Positions 15,342 through 23,143 of a DNA stretch of 27,601 nt are shown here, piece after piece. The stretch is from Galbitalea sp036271795 (GTDB taxonomy: Bacteria; Actinomycetota; Actinomycetes; Actinomycetales; Microbacteriaceae), in the NCBI GenBank assembly GCA_036271795.1, contig DATAZY010000035.1, forward strand, positions 1-27,601, in the 5' to 3' direction. Position 1 is the stretch's first letter. Each line of letters begins with the position of its first letter. Made by a program: the position numbers and the translations under genes. The notes beneath the pieces are model-generated. The model had not been told where the DNA came from and ran no database searches. It saw only the letters and a program-made list of their open reading frames with translations.

Positions 15342-16265
15342 ATGACCGTTCGCCGTCAGCTTCCGGAGCCACTTCGGAACCGGCCATTTGCTGTGGGCAT
15401 CGCCATCATCGGTGGCATGAGCAACTCACGTCTGCGCGGCCGGGACCTTGAGGTACCGTTTTGGGGCGTGCGCAGTCCGACGGGGTTCGCCACGGACCTG
15501 CCTGGGCGCGCACTCGCGTACTTCTCCCGAGCATCAGAACTCGCCATCTTGTCGCACGCCACCGCGGCGCGAATTTGGGGCATCCCGCTTCCGTCTCGCT
15601 GGCAAGAGGACGAGAGAATTCATGTGTCGTTGCCGCCCGACATGAGGGCACCACGCGGGAAAGGCGTCGCGGGCCACCACTTGCGCCTGCACCCCACCGA
15701 CGTCGTTTTGCGCGACGGGATCCGACTCACCTCGCAGGAGAGAACTCTGTGCGATCTCGCAACAATTTTGGAAGAGGAAGATCTTCTTGCCGCGGTCGAC
15801 TACCTTCTCTGGTGGCGACGCGGCGATGAACACCGTTCGACTCGGGCGGACATCGAGCGAGCAATCAATCGGCATCCGACGAGTCGCGGAATGGCGAAAC
15901 TCAGGGGCGTCGCACGAAGCGCCAGCGACCGCTCTGACTCGCCACCAGAATCAATAGTCCGATTGCGGATTCTCCGTGCCGGACTCCCGGCACCTCGCGT
16001 CAACATTGAGCTTTACGACTCCCGGGGACGATTTCTGGCGATGCCTGATCTCTGCTATCCGGAGTACAAGTTGGCGCTCGACTACGAAGGTGATCACCAC
16101 CGAACCGATCTTGTGCAGTGGGAAAAGGACATCCACCGTGTGCCGCGCCTGCAAGATGAGGGTTGGAGTCATACGCGCCTCTCCCGAGGCGACCTGCGCA
16201 ATTCGACCGACTTTCTGACCCGACTTCGGCGAAATCTCCGCTCGAAAGGCTGGCAAGCCTCGTGA
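15342..16265 (+). CDS. AbiEi-like / DUF559-type PD-(D/E)XK domain protein (gene B)
   Basis: The 307-residue protein is homologous to gene A. The N-terminal region PEPLRNRPFAVGIAIIGG and SRLRGRDLEVPFWGVRSP (29-46) resembles the winged-helix start of AbiEi-related proteins, followed by AILSHATAARIWGIPLP (68-84) and GIRLTSQERTLCDLA. The C-terminal half carries a DUF559/Vsr-like fold: Glu203 in SPPESIVRLR, Asp236 in MPDLCYPEYK, and LDYEGDHHR with Asp247, Glu249 and Asp251, then WEKDIHR. The ATG at 15342 is chosen because the family start PLPEP-like motif follows it; the frame is open back to 15183, and an ATG at 15417 would remove part of the N-terminal domain. Its stop codon TGA lies inside the 3' palindromic repeat. 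Nuclease activity is plausible but unproven. Confidence 0.75.
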   Translation: MTVRRQLPEPLRNRPFAVGIAIIGGMSNSRLRGRDLEVPFWGVRSPTGFATDLPGRALAYFSRASELAILSHATAARIWGIPLPSRWQEDERIHVSLPPDMRAPRGKGVAGHHLRLHPTDVVLRDGIRLTSQERTLCDLATILEEEDLLAAVDYLLWWRRGDEHRSTRADIERAINRHPTSRGMAKLRGVARSASDRSDSPPESIVRLRILRAGLPAPRVNIELYDSRGRFLAMPDLCYPEYKLALDYEGDHHRTDLVQWEKDIHRVPRLQDEGWSHTRLSRGDLRNSTDFLTRLRRNLRSKGWQAS

Positions 16266-16318
16266 GAGGTCACGAACAATCCTTCAAACCGCAAACGAAG
16301 GGTGGAATGAGACCTTTC
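16262..16318. repeat. Diverged palindromic repeat (3' flank of nuclease-like gene B)
   Basis: This 57-nt unit begins GTGAGAGGTC, as does the 5' unit inside 15183-15241 (59 nt), and its last 25 nt match the last 25 nt of that unit at 19 positions. Its own arms pair at 16 of 24 positions. It is thus a worn copy of the 5' palindrome. The TGA stop of gene B (16263-16265) is part of it, and the deoA stop follows 7 nt later. Confidence 0.65.
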
Positions 16319-16325
16319 GCCGGCT

Positions 16326-17621
16326 TTAGGCGGTGATGCGGTCCTGGATGAGTGGGCCACCGGTCTCGATCGGCGTGCCAGGGTCGGCGATCTCGTAGGC
16401 GCCCTCGACGGCTTCGAGCGCACGGTCGAAGCGCGCCGCGTCGTTTGTGGAGAGCGTGAACAGCACCTGGCCTTCGGTCACTGTGTCGCCCGGCTTGGCG
16501 CGCAGGTCGATGCCCGCCGCGTGCTGCACGGGGTCCTGCTGGCGGGCGCGGCCAGCTCCCAAGCGCCACGCGCCGATCCCGAACGGAAGCGCATCCTGCC
16601 GAACCAGGACGCCGGAACGGGATGCCCGCACGGCGTGAGTCTCGCGCGCCTCCGGTAGTTCCGCGTCGGGGTTTCCGCCCTGCGCGGTGATCATCCGGCG
16701 CCAGGTGTCCATGGCGCGTCCGTCTAACAGCGCCGCCTCGACATCGGCGTCGTGAACCCCTGCCAGCTCGAGCATCTCGCGGGCGAGCGCGACCGTCAGT
16801 TCTACGACATCCGCAGGGCCTCCGCCCTCGAGCACTTCGATCGACTCTCGCACCTCGTTCGCGTTTCCGATGGCGAGCCCGAGCGGCACGTTCATGTTGG
16901 TGAGGAGCGCGACGGTCGCGACCCCGGCATCCGTTCCGAGGCGCACCATGGTCTCCGCGAGTTCGCGACCCCTGGCCGGATCCTGCAGGAACGCGCCGGA
17001 GCCGAACTTTACGTCGAGGACCAGGGCCGCAGTACCCTCCGCGATTTTCTTGCTCATGATGGATGACGCGATCAGAGGGATCGCCTCGACTGTCCCGGTG
17101 ATGTCGCGCAGCCCGTAGAGCTTGCCATCCGCCGGCGCGAGCGTCGCTCCCGCCGCACAGATGACGGCACCGACGGACTCGAGCTGCGACAGGAACTCCT
17201 CTGGCGTCAGGGATGCCCGCCAGCCCGGGATGCTCTCGAGCTTGTCGAGTGTGCCTCCCGTGTGGCCGAGACCCCGACCGGACAACTGCGGGACGGCGAC
17301 GCCGAAGGATGCGACCAGCGGTGCAAGAGGCAGGGTGATCTTGTCGCCCACGCCACCGGTCGAGTGCTTATCTGTGGTCTTCTTTGTGAGACTCGAGAAG
17401 TCGAGCCGCTCACCGCTGGCGATCATCGCGAGGGTGAGGTCGCGAATTTCTTCACGCTCCATGCCGTTCAGAAAAATGGCCATCGTCATGGCCGACATCT
17501 GCTCGTCCGCGACGTAACCGCGGGTGTACGCATCGACGAGCCACGAAATTTGGTCGGTGGAAAGCGTGCCGTGATCGCGTTTTGCGCGAATCAGGTCGAC
17601 GACATCGAAGGGTTCAACCAT
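16326..17621 (-). CDS. deoA: Thymidine phosphorylase
   Basis: The 431-residue enzyme has the pyrimidine nucleoside phosphorylase layout: an N-terminal helical domain (FDVVDLIRAKRDHGTLS), the phosphate-binding KHSTGGVGDK (Lys85, Ser87), the glycine-rich LSGRGLGHTGGTLDKLES, and a C-terminal barrel-like domain with a typical LRAKPGD segment. It converts thymidine or deoxyuridine plus phosphate to base and deoxyribose-1-phosphate. It follows the nucleoside ABC transporter on the same strand after a 23-nt gap, yet has its own TAGCGT box 6 nt before the ATG. The stop lies 7 nt from the 3' palindrome of unit B, which breaks the link to add. Confidence 0.95.
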   Translation of the reverse strand: MVEPFDVVDLIRAKRDHGTLSTDQISWLVDAYTRGYVADEQMSAMTMAIFLNGMEREEIRDLTLAMIASGERLDFSSLTKKTTDKHSTGGVGDKITLPLAPLVASFGVAVPQLSGRGLGHTGGTLDKLESIPGWRASLTPEEFLSQLESVGAVICAAGATLAPADGKLYGLRDITGTVEAIPLIASSIMSKKIAEGTAALVLDVKFGSGAFLQDPARGRELAETMVRLGTDAGVATVALLTNMNVPLGLAIGNANEVRESIEVLEGGGPADVVELTVALAREMLELAGVHDADVEAALLDGRAMDTWRRMITAQGGNPDAELPEARETHAVRASRSGVLVRQDALPFGIGAWRLGAGRARQQDPVQHAAGIDLRAKPGDTVTEGQVLFTLSTNDAARFDRALEAVEGAYEIADPGTPIETGGPLIQDRITA

Positions 17622-17627
17622 GAGCCA

Positions 17628-17633
17628 ACGCTA
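17628..17633 (-). promoter_or_regulatory. -10 box (TAGCGT) of a likely leaderless promoter for deoA
   Basis: On the minus strand TAGCGT is followed by exactly 6 nt and the ATG at 17621. It lies in the 23-nt gap after the ABC permease gene and would allow deoA expression apart from the transporter. Confidence 0.55.
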
Positions 17634-17644
17634 GCCGAGAGGAC

Positions 17645-18928
17645 CTACGACTTGATGTACGGTCGACCGGCGGCGGCGGGCGGGCGGACGCGACCGACAA
17701 ACCCGGCGACGGCAAAGATCGTCACGAGATACGGCAACATCAGCAGGAAGTCGTTGGGCACGGGAGACCCGAAGGTCCCGAGCGCGCTGCCCAGGTTGGT
17801 CGCAAAACCGAACATCAGTGCCGCGAGCGTGGCCCTGATCGGATGCCAGCCACCGAAGATCACGGCAGCGAGCGCGATATAGCCGTAGCCACTCGAGATG
17901 TTTGCTGTGAAGCCACCGATGTTGCCGATGGTGAAGTAGGCGCCGCCCAGACCGACGAGCGCGCCTGCGAGAGCAACGTTCCAGAACCGGGTTCGCCCAA
18001 CATTGATGCCCACCGTGTCGGCGGCCTGTGGGTGTTCGCCCACCGCTCGCAGGCGAAGTCCCCAGCGCGTGCGAAACAGTCCGACCGTCACGCCGATGAC
18101 GGCGAGGTACATGAGATACACGATGATGTTCTGGTCAAACAGCAGCGGACCGATGACCGGGATGTCGGCGATGAGCGGAATCGCGATCGGCTTCAGAGTT
18201 ACCGGCGCGTTCAGCGCCTGGATGTTCGTGAGCAGAACCTGCTGATAGAGGAACGTCGTCAGCCCCAGGATAAGCACGTTGATGACGACACCGACGATGA
18301 CCTGGTTGACCACGTACTTGATGGCAAACACCGCGAGCAGGAACGAGACGAGTACCCCGGCGACCACCGCCGCGAACAGGCCAGCAACAATCGAGTGAGT
18401 CACGGTTGTCGTGACCGCCGCGACGAAGGCGCCACCGAGCAGCTGCCCCTCGATTGCGACATTGGTCACGCCGACACGCTCCGAGATCACACCGCCAAGC
18501 GAGCCGAAGATGATTGGCGTGCTGATTCCCAGCGCCTGGACCAACAGGCTGGTTATGTACAGCTGGTGCGGGATGCCTGTCGACGACCAGATCAGGAACC
18601 CCGCGACGATCAGCACCGCGAAGATGCTGACGTACCAGAGCGGCGTCCGGCGCTGGAGCCGAAGGAGAACCGCGGACCCTGCCGCCATCAGAACCGCAAT
18701 GATCGTGATGACCAGCGTGGTTGGCCTGCCCGCCATCACCAGGGTCGGCAACTGAATGGCTCCGGCGTTGCTGGCGCTGAAGTTGAATTCGGCCGTTCCG
18801 TTTCGCCCGAAGACGATGAGCAGCACAATCGCGAGCACCGCGAAGATGCCCAGAGTTATCGCGGGCTTCTTCGAAACCCGAAGCGCTGGCGCGGCCGATC
18901 CCGTCGTCGTTGTCGTCATTGACGTCAT
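17645..18928 (-). CDS. Nucleoside ABC transporter permease (second permease)
   Basis: The 427-residue membrane protein has about ten hydrophobic helices and BPD_transp_2 family hallmarks: FGSLGGVISERVGVTNVAIEG near the middle, and RTRWGLRLRAVGEHPQAADT with GINVGRTRFWNVALAGALVG, the EAA-like cytoplasmic loop. With the other permease it forms the channel of a BMP-type (YufOPQ/NupABC-like) nucleoside importer. The ATG at 18928 overlaps the stop of the first permease gene (ATGA); the frame is open further upstream but that part is out-of-frame permease sequence. It is followed by deoA. Confidence 0.9.
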   Translation of the reverse strand: MTSMTTTTTGSAAPALRVSKKPAITLGIFAVLAIVLLIVFGRNGTAEFNFSASNAGAIQLPTLVMAGRPTTLVITIIAVLMAAGSAVLLRLQRRTPLWYVSIFAVLIVAGFLIWSSTGIPHQLYITSLLVQALGISTPIIFGSLGGVISERVGVTNVAIEGQLLGGAFVAAVTTTVTHSIVAGLFAAVVAGVLVSFLLAVFAIKYVVNQVIVGVVINVLILGLTTFLYQQVLLTNIQALNAPVTLKPIAIPLIADIPVIGPLLFDQNIIVYLMYLAVIGVTVGLFRTRWGLRLRAVGEHPQAADTVGINVGRTRFWNVALAGALVGLGGAYFTIGNIGGFTANISSGYGYIALAAVIFGGWHPIRATLAALMFGFATNLGSALGTFGSPVPNDFLLMLPYLVTIFAVAGFVGRVRPPAAAGRPYIKS

Positions 18929-20235
18929 TTCGCTTCCACCGCCCTTTTGGCCGGGGTGGAGAGTTTGGGCCGTGCCCCCGGCGTTGGCAGCCGGAAGATC
19001 GCGCGAACCAGGGGCGGTGCGGCGAGGAAAAGAACGATGACTGACTGGATGACTGGGAGGACATTGACGTTGACCTGCTGGTCGGCCTGCATCGTGTAAC
19101 TCCCCGCCTGAAGGATGCCGAACAGGATGCCCGCGGCGAAGACGCCCCACGGGCGCGATCGCCCAAGCAAAGCGACCGTGATGGCCGTGAACCCGATGTT
19201 GGCATCAATCCCGCGATCAAAACCCGTGGTCTGCGCTCCCAGCACCTGATACACGCCGGCGAATCCGACCAGGATGCCCGAAATCACCATGACGTACAGA
19301 TACATCCGGTTGATCCGGATGCCGGCAACGCGGGCCGCGCGTGGGTTCTCCCCCACCGCCCGGAGTTTGAACCCCAGGCTCGAACGGCTGAGAAGCCACC
19401 AGCAGAAGATCGTCGCCACGATGACAAGAACGAAGCCGAAGTTGAAGTTCGGGTTGGAAGTCGAGCCGAGAAGCGGGAAGAAGACCGCGGTCGCCTTCTC
19501 CGGCGGGCTGACCGGAGCGTTGGACGATGGGTCACGAAGCACGGGCGAATTGAGCAGGTAGTCGATCAGGTAGAGGGCGATGTAGTTGAGCATGATGGTC
19601 ACAATGACCTCGTGTGCTCCCGTTCGCGCCTTGAGGAATCCGACGATGAACGCCCAGAACCCTCCGCCGATCAGGCCGGCTAGAACCGCAACTATCATGT
19701 GGATGCCGGGGGGCAGCGTGAGCGCGAATCCGACCCAGCCGGCACACGCGGCGCCGACCAGGATCATGCCTGTTCCACCGATGTTGAAGACGCCGGAGCG
19801 GAATCCCACGGCGATGCCGAGGCCCGCCGCGATGAGGGGTGTTGCGAAGCCGAGGCTGTTGAGGAACGATGTGATGCCATCCCCAAAGTTGTCCGACGTG
19901 AAGTCGTATACCCCACCGCGAAAAATTGCCGCGTACGCACCCGCGACTGACTGCCAAATCGCGGCCAACGTGTCGCCGGGGCGCGCGAGGAAGTAACCGG
20001 ACGCCGACTGGACATCTGTATTTGTCGACGCGATAAGGATCCCCCCAACCACGAGCGCGACGACGACGGCAAGGATCGTCAGGAGGATGTTGCCGCCCAG
20101 CATGTCCCGCAGAGCCGCGTTGAGCCTGCTGGTCGGCGCCTCGGGCGGGAGCTCGTTGCCGTGCTGATCGAGGGCGAGTCCGCCCTGGTCGGTCCCGGTG
20201 TCCGCGACCGGTACGGATGCCGGCAGCTCGCTCAT
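18925..20235 (-). CDS. Nucleoside ABC transporter permease (first permease)
   Basis: The 436-residue membrane protein begins with a hydrophilic, acidic-to-neutral stretch of about 45 residues and then has about ten helices, starting LLTILAVVVALVVGGILIA. Family landmarks are VGFRSGVFNIGGTGMILVGA and the loop SSLGFKLRAVGENPRAARVA with GIRINRMYLYVMVISGILVG. It pairs with the second permease. It is flanked by ATGA overlaps on both sides (ATPase stop upstream, second permease start downstream), so the three transporter genes form one coupled unit. Confidence 0.9.
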   Translation of the reverse strand: MSELPASVPVADTGTDQGGLALDQHGNELPPEAPTSRLNAALRDMLGGNILLTILAVVVALVVGGILIASTNTDVQSASGYFLARPGDTLAAIWQSVAGAYAAIFRGGVYDFTSDNFGDGITSFLNSLGFATPLIAAGLGIAVGFRSGVFNIGGTGMILVGAACAGWVGFALTLPPGIHMIVAVLAGLIGGGFWAFIVGFLKARTGAHEVIVTIMLNYIALYLIDYLLNSPVLRDPSSNAPVSPPEKATAVFFPLLGSTSNPNFNFGFVLVIVATIFCWWLLSRSSLGFKLRAVGENPRAARVAGIRINRMYLYVMVISGILVGFAGVYQVLGAQTTGFDRGIDANIGFTAITVALLGRSRPWGVFAAGILFGILQAGSYTMQADQQVNVNVLPVIQSVIVLFLAAPPLVRAIFRLPTPGARPKLSTPAKRAVEAK

Positions 20236-21749
20236 GCCGCCAGCTTCGTTCCGGCAGGCAGCTCGCCCGCCATCATGAGGCCGAGGATGTCGCGAGGCGT
20301 GTCGCCGCTGACGATCCCGACCAGTCGGCCCTCATACATCACGGCGATCCGGTCGGCGAGGGCGATGACCTCGTCGAGCTCGGTGGATACGACGACCACG
20401 GGTACTCCTGCATCTCGAGTCGCGACGATGCGCTCGTGAACGAATTCGATGGATCCAACGTCGAGTCCTCGAGTTGGCTGTGCCGCCACGAAGAGTCGCA
20501 GGTCACGGCTCAGCTCGCGGGCCAGGACGACCTTCTGTTGATTCCCGCCCGACAACCGTCCGACCGGGGTGTCGATTCCCTGCGCACGGACGTCGAACTC
20601 GGCGATCTTCTCGGTGGCGAAGTTCGCCCGAAAGCCCAGCTGCAGCGCTCCGCGCCGGACAAACGGTTCGCCGGCCGCGCGGTCGAGCATGAGGTTCTCC
20701 GCGATGGTGAATTCGCCCACGAGGGCATCCTCCTGGCGGTCCTCTGGGACGAAGCCGACGCCGGCGCCGAGAACCCGGTCGATCGGCAGGTGACGAAGGC
20801 TCTTGCCATCCAGTTCGATGGTGCCGACGACATGTTCCTGAAGGCCGAGCAGAGCCTCGGTGAGTTCGGTCTGCCCGTTGCCCTGGACACCCGCGACAGC
20901 GAGAATCTCGCCGGCACGGACCTGGAAGCTCACGTTGTTGACAACGAGATTGCCCACGGCGTCGCGGATGCTCAGCCCTTCGACCACGAGGGCGTGATCC
21001 TTCGTGACGGACTTCGATTTCGCGACCGTCAGCTCGACGGATCGACCGACCATGAGAGAGGCGAGCTCGGCGTTCGTCGCGGACGGCTTTGCCTCACCGA
21101 CGACCTTGCCGAGTCGCATGACCGTGATCTTGTCGGCGACCTCGCGCACTTCACGCAACTTGTGCGTGATGAAGACGATGGCCGTCCCGGACTCCTTGAG
21201 CTGCCTCATGATGACCATGAGCTCGTCGGTCTCCTGCGGCGTGAGAACTGCGGTCGGCTCGTCGAAAACCAGGACTTTCGCTTCGCGTGAGAGGGCCTTG
21301 ATGATTTCGACCCGCTGCTGGACCCCGACCGGCAGGTCTTCGATGAGGGCATCCGGATTCACGTCGAAGCCGAACCTGGCGGAGATTTCACGCACCCTCG
21401 CGCGAGCGGCTGGCAGGTCAAGGAAGCCGGCCCTGGACTCCTCGTGGCCCAGCATGACGTTCTCGGCGACCGTGAAGACAGGGATCAGCATGAAGTGCTG
21501 GTGCACCATGCCGATTCCGGCTCGGGCTGCGTCGCCCGGGCCTGCGAAATGCTGGACTTCATCGTCGAGCAGGATCTCGCCGGAGTCGGCGTGATAGAGG
21601 CCGTAGAGGATGTTCATGAGCGTGGACTTGCCCGCGCCGTTTTCGCCGAGAAGGCAGTGGATCTCGCCGGGTTGAACGGTGAGGTCGATGTGGTCATTGG
21701 CGACGAGAGCACCGAAGGTCTTGGTGATCCCGCGCAGTTCGAGTTTCAT
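20232..21749 (-). CDS. Nucleoside ABC transporter ATP-binding protein (two ABC domains)
   Basis: The 505-residue protein fuses two ABC domains. The first has a Walker A GENGAGKST (35-43), signature-region LPVGVQQRVEIIKALS, and Walker B VLVFDEPTAVLTPQE. The second has a degenerate P-loop VAGVQGNGQTEL, as is usual in this group, the signature LSGGNQQKVVLAREL and RLFVAAQPTRGLDVGS. It energises the BMP-type nucleoside importer with the two permeases. It is separated from the binding-protein gene by 109 nt containing a strong hairpin. Confidence 0.93.
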   Translation of the reverse strand: MKLELRGITKTFGALVANDHIDLTVQPGEIHCLLGENGAGKSTLMNILYGLYHADSGEILLDDEVQHFAGPGDAARAGIGMVHQHFMLIPVFTVAENVMLGHEESRAGFLDLPAARARVREISARFGFDVNPDALIEDLPVGVQQRVEIIKALSREAKVLVFDEPTAVLTPQETDELMVIMRQLKESGTAIVFITHKLREVREVADKITVMRLGKVVGEAKPSATNAELASLMVGRSVELTVAKSKSVTKDHALVVEGLSIRDAVGNLVVNNVSFQVRAGEILAVAGVQGNGQTELTEALLGLQEHVVGTIELDGKSLRHLPIDRVLGAGVGFVPEDRQEDALVGEFTIAENLMLDRAAGEPFVRRGALQLGFRANFATEKIAEFDVRAQGIDTPVGRLSGGNQQKVVLARELSRDLRLFVAAQPTRGLDVGSIEFVHERIVATRDAGVPVVVVSTELDEVIALADRIAVMYEGRLVGIVSGDTPRDILGLMMAGELPAGTKLAA

Positions 21750-21789
21750 GCCGGTGGTGTGCTTCCCAAAATCATCTTCGAACGGGAAA

Positions 21790-21842
21790 TCGCAGCGATC
21801 GGGGGGATCCGATTTACTCGAATCCCCCCGACCGACCTGCGA
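21790..21842 (-). terminator. Intra-operon hairpin between the binding-protein and ATPase genes
   Basis: A 9-bp perfect GC-rich stem, CGGGGGGAT (21800-21808) with ATCCCCCCG (21822-21830), sits inside a weaker 6-bp outer pairing, TCGCAG (21790-21795) with CTGCGA (21837-21842). Reading the minus strand, it comes 16 nt after the binding-protein stop and is followed only by ATTT, so it is a partial terminator or an mRNA-stabilising element. It would let the abundant lipoprotein be made in excess over the membrane parts. Confidence 0.6.
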
Positions 21843-21858
21843 TCAGTGTGGAGCGATA

Positions 21859-22938
21859 CTACTTGTTGAAGCTCGACGGCGAGTCGACCGTGATCGACCC
21901 GTCGATGATCCCGGCCTTGATCTTTGCGACCTCGGCGGCGAGGCCCGGGTCAACCTTCGACGCGAAGTCGTGGAAGGGGGAGATACCAACGCCGTTGTTC
22001 TTCAGCGTTCCGACGTACTGGCTGTTGTCGAAGGTCTTGCTCTTCGATGCCGCTACGATGGCCGCCTGGGTCGGAGCCGCGAGGTTCTTCAGGATGGAAA
22101 CCAGCATGAGCGACTTGTAGGTCGGGTCCGTCTGGTAGATGTCGGCGTCAACGCCCTCGAGGACCGCATCGCTGCCCGAGGACTGGATGGCCGCGGCAGC
22201 GCCCTGGTAGAGCGAGCCAGCCACCGGGATGATGACATCAGCCTTCTGGTCGAGGAAGTTCTGAGTGTCGGTCTTCGCCAGCGTCTGGTTGCTGAAGTCG
22301 CCGATGAAGGTGCCCTTCTGGGTCTTCTCGTCCCAACCGAGGAGAGTGACGTTCTTGCCCTTCTGCTGGTTGTAGTACGCGATGCCGTCCGCGATGCCGT
22401 CTTCGTAGATGGTCACCGACGGGTACTGAGCGCCACCCCAGGTGGCCACGACACCGGTCTTGGAGTAGCTCGCCGCGATGTAGCCACCGAGGAACGCGGC
22501 CTCGTCGGTCTCGAACACGATGTCCTTGACGTTCGGCGCCTTGATGGTGTTGTCATCGAGAATGATGAAGTTCGTCTTCGGGTGCGCCTTGGCGGCATCC
22601 GTGTCCGGCTTCTCGAAGTCGAAGCCAGGGGTTGCGATGACGTTGCACTTGTCGGCGATGAGGCTCGCGATTCCGGGGACGAGGTCGTCCGAGGTGGCCG
22701 AGGCAACCTTCTTGTAGCTTGAGCCGATCTCCTTGGCGGCAGCGACGACGCCGTTGAGGGTGAGCTCGTTGAACGAGTGGTCGCTGAAACCGCCGGTGTC
22801 ACCAACTACGCACGGCAGGTACTTCGACGTGGCGGCGCCGGTGCTTGCAGTCGGTGCGGATGCGCAGCCGGCAAGCATGGCGACGGTGCTCGCTGCGGCA
22901 AGGACGCCGAGCGCGATCTTCTTGGATGTAATTGGCAA
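21859..22938 (-). CDS. BMP-family nucleoside-binding lipoprotein
   Basis: The 359-residue protein begins with a lipoprotein signal peptide: MPITSKK, a hydrophobic stretch, then MLAGC with Cys25 as lipidation site. The mature part fits the Bmp/PnrA family of extracellular nucleoside binders (VVGDTGGFSDHSFNELTLNG; FVETDEAAFLGGYIAA-like segment; a late VAGSLYQGAA). It delivers nucleosides to the ABC permeases encoded downstream. The start is TTG at 22938: no ATG or GTG fits the basic N-terminus, and AAGGA (22945-22949) lies 6 nt upstream. The leader is long, with a perfect palindrome, so unlike its neighbours it is translated from a leadered mRNA. Confidence 0.93.
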   Translation of the reverse strand: MPITSKKIALGVLAAASTVAMLAGCASAPTASTGAATSKYLPCVVGDTGGFSDHSFNELTLNGVVAAAKEIGSSYKKVASATSDDLVPGIASLIADKCNVIATPGFDFEKPDTDAAKAHPKTNFIILDDNTIKAPNVKDIVFETDEAAFLGGYIAASYSKTGVVATWGGAQYPSVTIYEDGIADGIAYYNQQKGKNVTLLGWDEKTQKGTFIGDFSNQTLAKTDTQNFLDQKADVIIPVAGSLYQGAAAAIQSSGSDAVLEGVDADIYQTDPTYKSLMLVSILKNLAAPTQAAIVAASKSKTFDNSQYVGTLKNNGVGISPFHDFASKVDPGLAAEVAKIKAGIIDGSITVDSPSSFNK

Positions 22939-22963
22939 TGTGATTCCTTAGGTGAATTGCACG

Positions 22964-22977
22964 GCCCCAGCTGGGGC
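22964..22977. promoter_or_regulatory. Perfect palindrome in the leader of the nucleoside-binding lipoprotein gene
   Basis: GCCCCAGCTGGGGC is a 14-nt perfect palindrome, 25 nt upstream of the TTG start and just before the Shine-Dalgarno region. It may be an operator or an mRNA leader element. The remaining 205-nt gap up to cdd also holds an inverted repeat CCGGAT-N8-ATCCGG (23045-23064). The sites' binding partners are unknown. Confidence 0.4.
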
Positions 22978-23143
22978 ATGCGGGGAATGTTGATTCAGGT
23001 TACCGACAGCACGCCGGAACGCCACAGCGGATTGAGAACCGAGCCCGGATGGTTACAAATCCGGTACTGCTCCGAAATGTGAACGAAATGATTCTGACGA
23101 CCGGATGAGCGATACCAGTGCGTCCCCTCCCTCCCGCGCAACA

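Larger units (their letters stand above)
15177..16318. mobile_element. Candidate palindrome-bounded mobile unit B (1.14 kb)
   Basis: A nuclease-like gene on the plus strand lies between a perfect hairpin and a diverged copy of it, wedged between add and deoA, which are both on the minus strand. The layout parallels unit A at 7096-8266. No transposase and no target-site duplication were recognised, so mobility is inferred. Confidence 0.4.
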
